This document shows positions 8,770 through 17,669 of a DNA stretch of 64,000 nt, piece after piece. The DNA is taken from NCBI GenBank assembly GCA_900548345.1, contig URKA01000007.1:37614-101613 (forward strand), in the 5' to 3' direction. Origin of the DNA: an uncultured Paraprevotella sp. (GTDB lineage Bacteria; Bacteroidota; Bacteroidia; Bacteroidales; Bacteroidaceae). The first letter of the stretch is position 1. The number at the start of each line of letters is the position of its first letter. The position numbers were made by a program, and so were the translations under genes. Below the pieces are notes generated by a model. That model was given only the letters and a program-made list of their open reading frames with translations. It ran no database searches and was not told where the DNA came from.

Positions 8770-10119
8770 TTAAGCCATTTCCTTGCGGAGCATGTCAAGT
8801 CCTTCGCGGACGATGCGCTGCACCTCAAGTTTGGATGAATCCACAAACTCGCAAATGGCGAAATCTTCAGGAGCCACTTCATAAATGCCCAGCGCTTCCA
8901 TCCTGTCGATATTCCCTGCGATGATGGCCTTGACCAACTGTTCGGGGAAAATGTCCATCGGGAACACGCTATCATATTCATTGCTCATTATCATGTGGCG
9001 CTCTCCGCCTTTGATACGGGCATCAAGCGTGTATTCCTTCTTGGGCATCAGCCAACTGAAATAAGACCTGCTGGAAGAGTATTCCTTGAAACGGGGCATA
9101 ATCCAGCCCAGCATCTCATGCACATCATCTCCTTCGGGAATCACGTTCACCTCTGTGGCATGCGCCGTAAGGAAGCCGTCGGCCGTTGTTTTCAGTCCGG
9201 TCATCACGTTTCCGCTTATGACGCGTACATTCTTGGATGTGTCCACATGACCTTCCATCAAAGTTGTCAACTGCTGACCTACCGTCATTTCGCAATATGC
9301 AGGCTTCTTCACTTCGGAGCCGGCCAGTGCAATGACACGCGTGAAATCGAGTTTACCGGTATTGAACAAGTGACCGATGAAAATCACTTCTTCCGCACCG
9401 ATGGTCCATACCACCTCACCCTTGTTCACCGGGTCCACATGATTAATCTGCACGCCTACGTTACCTGCGGGAGCCGCACCGTCGTAACAAGTCACGGTCA
9501 CATTCTTTGCCGCTGTCAATGCCGGTGCTTTCTGTGCCTTGTGCACACCGAGGTGTGTCTTGGCAATCTTGGCCAGAGCATCAAGTCCCGTCTGGAAATC
9601 GTGCTCACGACCTTGCAGGACGAACTCGAAATCGGCAGAAAGAGGCATAGAATTGAAGCCGGACACAAAAATAGCCTTGGGCGTATCATCGGGATTTGCA
9701 GTCACGTCGTAAGGACGCTGCTTGAAGAAAGCAAACAGACCAGACTCCAACAAAGTTTCCTTCACGGCCTGCCCGGTCATCTGCCCTACGTTTTTCTCTC
9801 CGAAATTCACATACTGCCGATCTGCATCCGCACTCACACGAACGCTCAACACTTTACGACGTTCGCCACGCTCCACCATAGCCACTTTTCCGCTAACGGG
9901 AGAGACAAACCTGACTTCAGGATGGTTCTTGTCCACAAACAAGGCATCCCCGACCTTTACGATGTCACCCTCTTTGACCACTACTTTAGGTTTCATTCCC
10001 GTGAAGTCATCCGGCATCAGTGCATACATGCCCGACTTTTTCACTTCGAACTTTTCCTTGGCAGCTTTGCCTTTGAGATTCACATCAAGGCCCTTACGTA
10101 ATTTGATTACATTTGCCAT
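8770..10119 (-). CDS. nqrA: Na+-translocating NADH:quinone reductase subunit A
   Basis: A 449-residue cytoplasmic subunit without bound flavin, needed for assembly and quinone reaction. It starts MANVIKLRKGLDVNLKGKA and contains the lipoyl/barrel-sandwich-like region of the N-terminus and the conserved GHLFNTGKLDF segment. It is the first gene of the operon; a -7 element on the minus strand lies 39-46 bp upstream (10158-10165), and the start is preceded by an A/T-rich leader. Length is normal. Confidence 0.96.
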   Translation of the reverse strand: MANVIKLRKGLDVNLKGKAAKEKFEVKKSGMYALMPDDFTGMKPKVVVKEGDIVKVGDALFVDKNHPEVRFVSPVSGKVAMVERGERRKVLSVRVSADADRQYVNFGEKNVGQMTGQAVKETLLESGLFAFFKQRPYDVTANPDDTPKAIFVSGFNSMPLSADFEFVLQGREHDFQTGLDALAKIAKTHLGVHKAQKAPALTAAKNVTVTCYDGAAPAGNVGVQINHVDPVNKGEVVWTIGAEEVIFIGHLFNTGKLDFTRVIALAGSEVKKPAYCEMTVGQQLTTLMEGHVDTSKNVRVISGNVMTGLKTTADGFLTAHATEVNVIPEGDDVHEMLGWIMPRFKEYSSSRSYFSWLMPKKEYTLDARIKGGERHMIMSNEYDSVFPMDIFPEQLVKAIIAGNIDRMEALGIYEVAPEDFAICEFVDSSKLEVQRIVREGLDMLRKEMA

Positions 10120-10157
10120 ATAATAGGATTAAAAACTTGGTTTTAATTAAAACGAGG

Positions 10158-10165
10158 CAAAATTA
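10158..10165 (-). promoter_or_regulatory. nqr operon promoter -7 box
   Basis: Minus-strand TAATTTTG (pattern TAnnTTTG), 39 bp before the nqrA start. It lies inside a 13-bp arm (10153-10165) that is repeated in inverted orientation at 10209-10221, where the divergent tamB promoter lies. Confidence 0.65.
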
Positions 10166-10208
10166 CATTAAAAATACGACAAAGTGAAAGAATCTAAAAA
10201 GAAAATAC

Positions 10209-10216
10209 TAATTTTG
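10209..10216 (+). promoter_or_regulatory. tamB promoter -7 box
   Basis: TAATTTTG fits the Bacteroidota TAnnTTTG element exactly. Transcription from about 10222 leaves a leader of about 14 nt before the proposed ATA start at 10236. The box also supplies the last in-frame stop (TAA at 10209-10211), so translation must begin after it. Confidence 0.6.
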
Positions 10217-10235
10217 CCTCGGAAAATCTGTCGGT

Positions 10236-13200
10236 ATAAAAAGGTTAAGGAATATACTCAGAATCATCGTAGGGGGCGTTGCCGCCGTCTACGTGTTGCT
10301 GATTGCACTGCTATACGTTCCGGCAGTGCAACGTGTCTTTGCGACATTTGTCGCCGAAAGACTGGAAAAAGCATGGCAGACGGAAGTTCGCATCGGTAAG
10401 GTCAACATCGGCTTCCTTAACCGCGCCATCCTTGATGACGTAAACATCAGCGACCGTGATGGGAAAGAGCTGTTGCATGCCGCAAGATTATCGGCCAAGA
10501 TTGAATTATCTCCCCTGTTGCATGGACGGGTGTCCATCTCCGACATCCAATTATACGGTTTCCATATCAACATTTACCAAAAGGAGAAAGACGACGCGCA
10601 CAATTTCCAGTTCCTCGTGGATGCTTTTGCCAAAGACGACGGAGGAGCTTCCAATCCCAACCTGCGCATCAACTCCATACTCATCCGACGGGGAAGCATT
10701 TCCTATCACAGGCTGTTCAAGCCCTTCACTCCCGGACGATTTGACCCGGCCCACATCGAACTCAACAAGATTAGCGCCACGGTATCACTGAAGAATTACA
10801 CGAAGGATTCACTCAACCTGAACGTCAAGAAGCTGAGTTTTGAGGAGCAATCCGGCTTTACGCTCAAGCAACTCGGATTCAAGTTCACGGCTAATAGGAA
10901 GCATGCGCAACTGTCTGATTTACGCATCGAACTGCCGCATTCCGCAATGAAAATGGAAGCAGTGGAAGCCACATACATTTACAAAGAGGATTCCACGCGT
11001 CTCGGTGACCGATTCGCCAACCTGTCATTCAAGGGTAGCATTGACGAAAGCCACTTTGCCTGCCAGGATTTCGCCGCATTCTATCCGCCATTGGGCCGCA
11101 TGACACAGCATCATCCTCTGTGTGTCGAGACTGCGTTCAACGGCGACCCGAACCACATATCCATGGACAGTCTGTCCGTTCACACACCAGACAGAGATAT
11201 TTCGTTCAACATTCCACTCTCCATCAACATGTTGCACAACGAAGACATGCGCATGCTTACGGCACACGTACAAGACTGCCACATCAGCTCCAAAGGTATG
11301 GAACACATACGCGGGCTACTTCCGGACAAACAGGACAAACTCAAGTCTTACCTGCATGCTATCGGCACACTGAGGGCTACCGGCAAGGTGTCGTACAGCA
11401 AACATCTGGCCGAGGCCGACCTACATATTCAGACAGCCCCCGGCCACATCAGTGCGTCAGGCAGGCTTGACGGGAGGGAAAATTTCGATGCCCATGTACT
11501 TACCACCGGATTCGACTTAGGCAGACTCACGGGAAATCCCGACCTTGCAGGTGCCGTCAAAGTAGATATAAAAGGAAAAGGCACACTGCACGACAAGTCC
11601 GCTCCCGACATCAGCATGGAAGGCATCATCGAAGATTTTGCATACAAGCAATACACCTACCGTCACATCGCCCTTGATATGGATTACCGGAAGGGAGGAT
11701 TCGAAGGGCAAGTCTCCACAGACGACCCGAATGCTGCCATTACGGCCGAAGGCGCCGTCAATCTGAAAGCCCGCACGCCATACATCAAGATAAAGGGGCA
11801 CATGCGGCACTTCAATCCCCACGCACTTGCACTGACCTCAAAATATGCCGGTGCCGACTTCAGGGCCGACATCGACGCGGATTTTGAAGGCATCGACATT
11901 GAGAACATGAACGGGTATATCTCCGTAAAGGATTTCGCAATGAATACGGCTGAAGACACCTGCCACGTAGGCGACATCCGTTTCGAATCAGAAGAGGAAC
12001 AGGACAAGCGCAGCCTGACCCTTCGCAGCGATTTCATCAACGCAGAGATGAGCGGAAGGTTCACCTTCAAGACATTGATTGCGAACGGACAGAAGATGCT
12101 GAACCGTTACATTCCCACCTTCATCAAAGTGCCGCGCACGACAAAAGACTCGCACGACGAACTTTCTTTTTTTGCAGACATCGGACATACGGAACCGCTC
12201 GAAAAGATTCTCGGCATCCCCCTGCAGGTTCATGAAACAGGAAACATCGGCGGATACTTCAATAGTGAGACGGGTGAACTGGACTTCATCGCCTCTTTCC
12301 CCTCGCTGACGTACAACGGACAGAAGCTCACCGACATCTCCGTCACGGCCGGCCATACCCAGGACTCCATTATAGGTATGGTGGACTTCAAAAAGCAAAT
12401 CGGCAAATCGCCCGTGGACTTCAGTCTGCTGGCACGGGCTGCGCACGATAATATACACACCGAACTGAACTGGAGCAACCATGCCGCAACCCTTTACCGA
12501 GGCTCCATCTCGTCCGACACACGTTTCAGCCTGGATGAAAAATCCGTACTGCGAACGGAAATACAGTTCAATCCCACACAAATCATCGTCAACGACTCTG
12601 TGTGGGACGTGCACCGTTCATACGTACATATCGCCCCGAAACACATCCGCATTGACGGATTCACCATCGACCAGGGAGCACGCCACCTGATACTCGACGG
12701 AGACGTGTCCGGCAACGAGACCGACACACTGACAGCCGACCTGCGGGACATTAACCTGGAGTATGTGTTCAACATCATCAACTTCCATGCCGTAGATTTT
12801 TGCGGACAGGCCACCGGAAAGGCATACGCCACGAACCTGATGAAATCGCCGCTGATTGACGCACGGCTCAACGTGGCCGGCTTCACATTCAACCGGGCAT
12901 TATTAGGTGACATGAACCTGCACGGCGGGTGGGGCAAAGAGAACAACGCCATCTTCCTCGACGCACATATAGCCGACCCGGCCCACCACAGCACCACGCA
13001 CGTGGACGGAAACATACGCATAGGAGCACCGCCACGCGGGGGGCTGGACCTGAACATCAGGACAGAAAACATCGACCTGTATTTTCTCAACCGCTATACC
13101 GACGGTATCTTCACCAACCTGAACGGACGGGCGTCAGGCTGGGCACGTGTCTTCGGACCTTTCAAGGGCATCAACCTGGAAGGCGACATGTTTCTGAACC

Positions 13201-14729
13201 ATGCCAGCACCAAGGTCAACGCCATCAATGTGGATTTCCATATCGAGAACGACTCCGTCATTCTGCGGCCCGACCATATTTATTTCCGCAACGTGAAGGT
13301 GTACGACAAATACGGAAATCCTGGACGCAATGACCATTATGCCGTGGTCAACGGCGTCTTGCAACACTCTACGCTTTCCAACATGCGCTACAGCTTCGAC
13401 ATAGACGCATTCAACGTCTTAGGTTACGATGAGCGTGAGTTTGGCGACAACGTATTCTGCGGCACGGCTTTCGTGACCGGCAAGATGGGGTTGCATGGAA
13501 AGCCAGGGGAACTGAACGTGGATATCGACGCGCGTCCGGAAGCCAACACGGTCTTCACCTACAACCAGTCCTCACCCACCACCCTGACGGACAACCAATT
13601 CATGACCTACGTCGACCACACCAAGGATGAAGAAGAGGAAAAAGACCGGAACACACCGGTAAAAGCCGAATCCCCTTCATCGGACATGCGCATCAATTTC
13701 AACCTCGACCTTACGCCGGCCGCCACCATGAAGATTCTGATGGACCCCAAGGCCGGAGACTATATCGCACTGAACGGGCACGGCAACATACGCGCCACGT
13801 ATTACAACAAAGGCAGTTTCATGATGTACGGCACCTACACCGTAGACCACGGCATCTACAAGCTCTCGCTACAGGATGTCATACGCAAGGATTTTATCTT
13901 CCGTCAGGGTGGCACGCTCGTATTCGGCGGACCTCCCTTCATGGCCGACCTGAACCTGCAGGCCGTATACACGGTGCCTTCCGTATCACTGAACGACCTG
14001 AGCGCAGGTTCCACCTTCAGCCAGAACAACGTGCGCGTGAACTGCCTGATGAACCTTACCGGCAAGGCGCAGGCCCCGCGCATAGGATTCGACTTCGACC
14101 TGCCCAACGTAAACGAGGATGAAAAGCAGATGGTACGCAGCCTCATCAGTACGGAAGAGGAAAAGAACATGCAGGTGATTTACCTGCTCGGCATCGGACG
14201 TTTCTACACTTACGATTATAATAATGTGGAACAGAGCCAGTCTTCCGTCGCCATGAAGTCGTTGCTCTCATCCACCCTCAGCAGCCAGTTGAACCAGATG
14301 TTCTCGAACATCCTCGGCAACAACAGCAACTGGAATATCGGCACAAACCTCAGCACCGGCGAACAAGGATGGAGCGATATGGACGTGGAAGGACTCTTGT
14401 CGGGCAGACTGCTCAACAACCGCCTGCTGATTAACGGAAATTTCGGCTACAGGGACAAGAATACCACCTCGAACGGCAACTTTATCGGAGACTTCGACCT
14501 GCAATGGCTGCTGACCCGCAGCGGAAACATCAGCCTGAAGGCGTACAGCAAGACCAACGACCGGTATTTCACCAAATCATCGCTTACCACACAGGGCATC
14601 GGCGTGGCGTTGAAACGTGACTTCATGCGGTGGAAAGACCTGATGAGCTCTTTTGTGCCCCAAAAAAGACGCAAAGCCAAAGCGCAACGTCAGGAAGTGA
14701 AAACGGAGGCTGTGAAAGCTGAAAAATAG
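10236..14729 (+). CDS. TamB-like translocation/assembly protein (DUF490), probable ATA start
   Basis: A very long periplasm-spanning protein (1497 residues from 10236, or 1478 from the GTG at 10293) of the AsmA/TamB bridge family, which moves lipids or helps outer-membrane protein assembly between the two membranes. It has an N-terminal anchor, thousands of bases of beta-taco type repeats, and a C-terminal DUF490 domain (from about residue 1150, with TYTVDHGIYKLSL and GGTLVFGGPPFMADLNLQA). No ATG exists in frame near the N-terminus: the last stop is at 10209. Starting at ATA 10236 gives MKRLRNILRIIVGG, a normal basic-then-hydrophobic anchor; the GTG/TTG at 10293/10296 would cut off the basic part and half the helix. 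The ATA start is inference. Divergent from nqrA. Confidence 0.85.
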   Translation: MKRLRNILRIIVGGVAAVYVLLIALLYVPAVQRVFATFVAERLEKAWQTEVRIGKVNIGFLNRAILDDVNISDRDGKELLHAARLSAKIELSPLLHGRVSISDIQLYGFHINIYQKEKDDAHNFQFLVDAFAKDDGGASNPNLRINSILIRRGSISYHRLFKPFTPGRFDPAHIELNKISATVSLKNYTKDSLNLNVKKLSFEEQSGFTLKQLGFKFTANRKHAQLSDLRIELPHSAMKMEAVEATYIYKEDSTRLGDRFANLSFKGSIDESHFACQDFAAFYPPLGRMTQHHPLCVETAFNGDPNHISMDSLSVHTPDRDISFNIPLSINMLHNEDMRMLTAHVQDCHISSKGMEHIRGLLPDKQDKLKSYLHAIGTLRATGKVSYSKHLAEADLHIQTAPGHISASGRLDGRENFDAHVLTTGFDLGRLTGNPDLAGAVKVDIKGKGTLHDKSAPDISMEGIIEDFAYKQYTYRHIALDMDYRKGGFEGQVSTDDPNAAITAEGAVNLKARTPYIKIKGHMRHFNPHALALTSKYAGADFRADIDADFEGIDIENMNGYISVKDFAMNTAEDTCHVGDIRFESEEEQDKRSLTLRSDFINAEMSGRFTFKTLIANGQKMLNRYIPTFIKVPRTTKDSHDELSFFADIGHTEPLEKILGIPLQVHETGNIGGYFNSETGELDFIASFPSLTYNGQKLTDISVTAGHTQDSIIGMVDFKKQIGKSPVDFSLLARAAHDNIHTELNWSNHAATLYRGSISSDTRFSLDEKSVLRTEIQFNPTQIIVNDSVWDVHRSYVHIAPKHIRIDGFTIDQGARHLILDGDVSGNETDTLTADLRDINLEYVFNIINFHAVDFCGQATGKAYATNLMKSPLIDARLNVAGFTFNRALLGDMNLHGGWGKENNAIFLDAHIADPAHHSTTHVDGNIRIGAPPRGGLDLNIRTENIDLYFLNRYTDGIFTNLNGRASGWARVFGPFKGINLEGDMFLNHASTKVNAINVDFHIENDSVILRPDHIYFRNVKVYDKYGNPGRNDHYAVVNGVLQHSTLSNMRYSFDIDAFNVLGYDEREFGDNVFCGTAFVTGKMGLHGKPGELNVDIDARPEANTVFTYNQSSPTTLTDNQFMTYVDHTKDEEEEKDRNTPVKAESPSSDMRINFNLDLTPAATMKILMDPKAGDYIALNGHGNIRATYYNKGSFMMYGTYTVDHGIYKLSLQDVIRKDFIFRQGGTLVFGGPPFMADLNLQAVYTVPSVSLNDLSAGSTFSQNNVRVNCLMNLTGKAQAPRIGFDFDLPNVNEDEKQMVRSLISTEEEKNMQVIYLLGIGRFYTYDYNNVEQSQSSVAMKSLLSSTLSSQLNQMFSNILGNNSNWNIGTNLSTGEQGWSDMDVEGLLSGRLLNNRLLINGNFGYRDKNTTSNGNFIGDFDLQWLLTRSGNISLKAYSKTNDRYFTKSSLTTQGIGVALKRDFMRWKDLMSSFVPQKRRKAKAQRQEVKTEAVKAEK

Positions 14730-14801
14730 GCCCTTTTTACGGCTTCATCGTAAACCCTATAAATCAACAATTTACAACGAACAAAAACGGCTCAAAACGC
14801 A

Positions 14802-14867
14802 GACCTGTGTGCAACAAGATGGAGACAGGTCTGCATTCGATCGCCGACCTGTGTGCATTTCGCTCTG
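14802..14867. repeat. array of three 22-bp units, ACCTGT family
   Basis: Units begin at 14802, 14824 and 14846 (exact 22-bp period): GACCTGTGTGCA, GACAGGTCTGCA, GACCTGTGTGCA, each followed by a variable 10 bp. The middle unit has the core inverted. It lies between the tamB stop and the deaminase promoter; the 266-bp gap holds nothing else apart from that promoter. Confidence 0.88.
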
Positions 14868-14932
14868 TCCGTGGGCAACCTGCGGCAGCAAGCCTTTCAT
14901 TATGTTAAGTCGCGTTTAAAACTGATGATTTA

Positions 14933-14964
14933 TTTGCTTTTCTCGCCGGACGGCTCTATTTTTG
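14933..14964 (+). promoter_or_regulatory. promoter of the deaminase gene
   Basis: TTTG at 14933-14936, a 20-bp spacer, then TATTTTTG at 14957-14964: both elements of the Bacteroidota housekeeping promoter at correct spacing. Start codon is 31 bp downstream. Confidence 0.75.
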
Positions 14965-14995
14965 TTTATCAAGAATCCTTTAAAATACAAAAGCG

Positions 14996-15466
14996 ATGGC
15001 AAATCATAAAACTTTCATGCGCGAGGCCATACGGCTCTCTGTCGAGAACGTGAAAAACGGCGGCGGTCCGTTCGGAGCCGTCATCGTAAAAGACGGTGAA
15101 ATCATCGCCACAGGCGTGAACCGTGTGACCGCCAACCACGACCCTACGGCCCATGCCGAAGTAAGTGCCATACGGGAAGCATGCCGCAAGCTGGACACCT
15201 TCGACCTGAGCGGATGCGAAATCTACACCTCCTGCGAACCTTGCCCCATGTGCTTGGGAGCCATTTATTGGGCGCACCTCGACAAAATCTACTACGGCAA
15301 CAACAAGAACGACGCAAGCGCGGCGGGGTTCGACGATTCTTTCATCTACGAAGAACTGGCCCTTGCCCCCGAAGAACGCAAGAAATGCATGGAGAACCTG
15401 CTTGCCGACGAGGCCATCAAGGCTTTCGAGCTGTGGCGGGCCACAGACGACAAGACGGAATATTAA
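14996..15466 (+). CDS. nucleoside/guanine deaminase (CDA fold)
   Basis: A 156-residue zinc deaminase. The catalytic signature is HAE (His53, Glu55) and PCPMC (Cys83, Cys86), with the N-terminal NGGGPFGAVIVKDGEII typical of the guanine deaminase/TadA-like branch. The C-terminus (SFIYEELALAPEERK and WRATDDKTEY) resembles the B. subtilis GuaD type, which forms domain-swapped dimers and converts guanine to xanthine in purine salvage. A tRNA-adenosine deaminase role is less likely because the C-terminal region matches GuaD better (judged by eye). It stands alone on its strand with its own promoter; the convergent M64 gene ends 13 bp after it. Confidence 0.87.
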   Translation: MANHKTFMREAIRLSVENVKNGGGPFGAVIVKDGEIIATGVNRVTANHDPTAHAEVSAIREACRKLDTFDLSGCEIYTSCEPCPMCLGAIYWAHLDKIYYGNNKNDASAAGFDDSFIYEELALAPEERKKCMENLLADEAIKAFELWRATDDKTEY

Positions 15467-15479
15467 GAAAAGGCAGGCA

Positions 15480-16763
15480 TCACTCCTCGGTGTAGAGCCG
15501 CACCAACCTCTCCAAAGCCCGCCGGCAGACGGGACAGAATCCGGGTGCCTCATTGATTTTCATCCTGCACTCCTCGCACGGCCGATACACCCCCTTCAAC
15601 TGATAGCCGCCACCCTCGTACACGCCTACTTTCGTATACAAGTCGGCTTCGCGCCCGGATGGCGGCGTAGGCACGGGAGTTCCCTCCGGCAGCATATCTT
15701 TCCATTTGGCCCCAAAATCTTTCAGCGTCGTGATATTCTGCTCCCATGGCTCGGTATCCGACGGATACATCGTCTCGTACTGGTCGTCATAATAATACTC
15801 ATCGGCAAGTCCGCCGAAACTGTGGCCGAACTCATGCACCACCACCGGACGGAACGAAGGATGACCGGCCGTGGTGAGCGTATAAGAGTTGTAAATGCCT
15901 CCGCCTCCATACTGTCCGGTATTGGCCAGCACGATGATGTGCTCGTAAGGAAGTCCGGCAAGCCAGTCGTGCAACCTTTTCAGGTGCAAGGTGGTCAGGT
16001 AACGCTCGGAATAGAACGTATCGAAATGTGAATCCACCGCCGTACACTTCCACACTCCTTGTCCCGGACTGCTCACCCCGCTTTCTTCCGAAGGCGCGGC
16101 CACGGCGATAAAGTTGAAACGGTCCTTCAATCCCGCAAACGGTTCATGCGCAAGGATGGCATCCACGGCCACACGGCAATCTTCATAAAACTTATCCGCC
16201 TCGGCTTCCGTATAGCCTTCGGCCACAAACGCCACGTCGATGCATTGTTCCGCACTGCCCGACTGACGGACGTAACGGACGGGGATGTCCGGACGAACCA
16301 AACGGCGTATCAGGATGTCTTTCGGGTCCACCCTGTGAGTCATCTCGGCACACACCCGGCGGTGCGTATCGGCCAAAGTCACGGAAATTCGCACCGGCCT
16401 TTTCGGGAACGGCACGAGAAACGTGTTCTCAAAAGACCTGCGCACACTTGCCGCCTCTTCTGTAGACTGCCACTCCTGAAAGAGCGTGGAAAAAGAGTGA
16501 CGGTAAAGCGTATCCCCGCTCTCCGCGTCACAAATCGTAAGCTGCCCGTTACCGTCCAAAGGCAGTTGCCTGAGGTGATGCCTGCGCCCTGCCCAGCCCT
16601 GGAACGTGCTAAGTTGGTCTATATAAATATCCTGCGCACGGTGGGTTCCGGCAAAGATATAGTCTAACCTCAATGTCCTGTCCTCGAAATATTGTCCGAA
16701 TTCCTGCGCACGGACAACCGTAAAGACGAATGCAGACACAACAAATACCATTATTTTCTTCAT
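15480..16763 (-). CDS. secreted M64-family metallopeptidase (IgA-peptidase-like)
   Basis: A 427-residue exported zinc peptidase. The ATG at 16763 gives a clear signal peptide (MKKIMVFVVSAFVFTVVRA, cleavage near residue 19); the longer frame adds only polar residues and runs into the promoter. An N-terminal beta-sandwich (about 20-170) precedes the peptidase domain, with the zinc site HEFGH at 310-314 followed by GGLADEYY. The C-terminus has a Cys-rich tail (CEECRMK, CPVCRR). The family prototype cleaves immunoglobulin A, but gut Bacteroides members have no confirmed substrate. Transcribed divergently from nth. Confidence 0.88.
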   Translation of the reverse strand: MKKIMVFVVSAFVFTVVRAQEFGQYFEDRTLRLDYIFAGTHRAQDIYIDQLSTFQGWAGRRHHLRQLPLDGNGQLTICDAESGDTLYRHSFSTLFQEWQSTEEAASVRRSFENTFLVPFPKRPVRISVTLADTHRRVCAEMTHRVDPKDILIRRLVRPDIPVRYVRQSGSAEQCIDVAFVAEGYTEAEADKFYEDCRVAVDAILAHEPFAGLKDRFNFIAVAAPSEESGVSSPGQGVWKCTAVDSHFDTFYSERYLTTLHLKRLHDWLAGLPYEHIIVLANTGQYGGGGIYNSYTLTTAGHPSFRPVVVHEFGHSFGGLADEYYYDDQYETMYPSDTEPWEQNITTLKDFGAKWKDMLPEGTPVPTPPSGREADLYTKVGVYEGGGYQLKGVYRPCEECRMKINEAPGFCPVCRRALERLVRLYTEE

Positions 16764-16790
16764 ATACTCATTTTTTCCTTTGCGAACGGA

Positions 16791-16798
16791 CAAAGGTA
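16791..16798 (-). promoter_or_regulatory. M64 peptidase promoter -7 box
   Basis: Minus-strand TACCTTTG (TAnnTTTG), 27 bp before the M64 start codon. Confidence 0.6.
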
Positions 16799-16810
16799 TC
16801 ATTTTTTACG

Positions 16811-16818
16811 TACTTTTG
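16811..16818 (+). promoter_or_regulatory. nth promoter -7 box
   Basis: TACTTTTG (TAnnTTTG), 20 bp before the nth ATG at 16839; only 12 bp separates it from the divergent M64 element. Confidence 0.6.
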
Positions 16819-16838
16819 TGGCACAAAGCAAACAAAAC

Positions 16839-17507
16839 ATGAAAAAACAGGATTTGTACAACCACATCATAGAATATTTCGAGCATGCCATGCCTGTGGC
16901 CGAAACGGAACTGCACTACGACAACCCGTTCCAGTTGCTCGTTGCCGTCATCCTTTCGGCACAATGCACCGACAAGCGTGTCAACATGGTCACTCCTCCG
17001 CTCTTTGCCGCCTTCCCCACCCCGGAAGACATGGCGCAAGCCACTCCGGAGGGCATATTTGAATATATCCGCAGTGTCAGCTATCCCAACAACAAGGCCC
17101 GGCATCTGGCCGGAATGGCACGTATGCTGGTGGAAAAGTTCCACGGTGAAGTGCCCTCGGAACCGGACGAGCTGACCAGCCTTCCCGGCGTGGGACGCAA
17201 AACGGCCAACGTCATCCAATCTGTCGTGTTCGAGAAGGCCGCCATGGCCGTAGACACACACGTGTTCAGGGTCAGCCACCGGCTCGGACTGGTCGGCAGC
17301 AAATGCACCACTCCCTACAGCGTGGAAAAGGAACTGACCCGGCATATCCCATCCGGACTCATCCCCAAGGCACATCACTGGCTCATCCTTCACGGCCGGT
17401 ACACCTGCACGGCACGCAATCCGAAATGCACCGCCTGCGGACTGAAAATATTTTGCCGCGATTACCTGAAAAGGAATGCAGCCTCGGATCCGTCTCCCTG
17501 CGATTGA
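16839..17507 (+). CDS. nth: endonuclease III (DNA glycosylase/AP lyase)
   Basis: A 222-residue base-excision repair enzyme that removes oxidised pyrimidines and cuts abasic sites. The start at MKKQDLYN (16839) is set by the promoter at 16811-16818; the longer frame would begin upstream of it inside the divergent gene. The helix-hairpin-helix motif is LPGVGRKTANV with catalytic Lys121, and catalytic Asp139 lies in AVDTHVF. The 4Fe-4S cluster ligands are Cys190, Cys197, Cys200 and Cys206 in the canonical C-x6-C-x2-C-x5-C spacing. All key residues are present and length is standard. Confidence 0.96.
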   Translation: MKKQDLYNHIIEYFEHAMPVAETELHYDNPFQLLVAVILSAQCTDKRVNMVTPPLFAAFPTPEDMAQATPEGIFEYIRSVSYPNNKARHLAGMARMLVEKFHGEVPSEPDELTSLPGVGRKTANVIQSVVFEKAAMAVDTHVFRVSHRLGLVGSKCTTPYSVEKELTRHIPSGLIPKAHHWLILHGRYTCTARNPKCTACGLKIFCRDYLKRNAASDPSPCD

Positions 17508-17572
17508 AAACCCCGACATCGGCCGATTACGGAATGTAAGGGCGGAGCATACAAAATTAACGGCTTATTCCC

Positions 17573-17603
17573 TTGCGGATTTAAGGAAAAAAATATAATT
17601 TTG
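17573..17603 (+). promoter_or_regulatory. pgk promoter
   Basis: TTG at 17573-17575, a 20-bp spacer, then TAATTTTG at 17596-17603. Start codon 66 bp downstream. Confidence 0.72.
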
Positions 17604-17669
17604 CAGTGATATATACGTCTTTCAGACGTGACAAAGACAAAACTTTCATTAATAAAAAAGATAAAGACT

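Noticed and set aside
10153..10221. Invertible promoter of the Bacteroides phase-variation type
   Set aside because: The arms are only 43 bp apart and the segment is nearly symmetric with a promoter facing each way, so inversion would change little; no recombinase gene is nearby.
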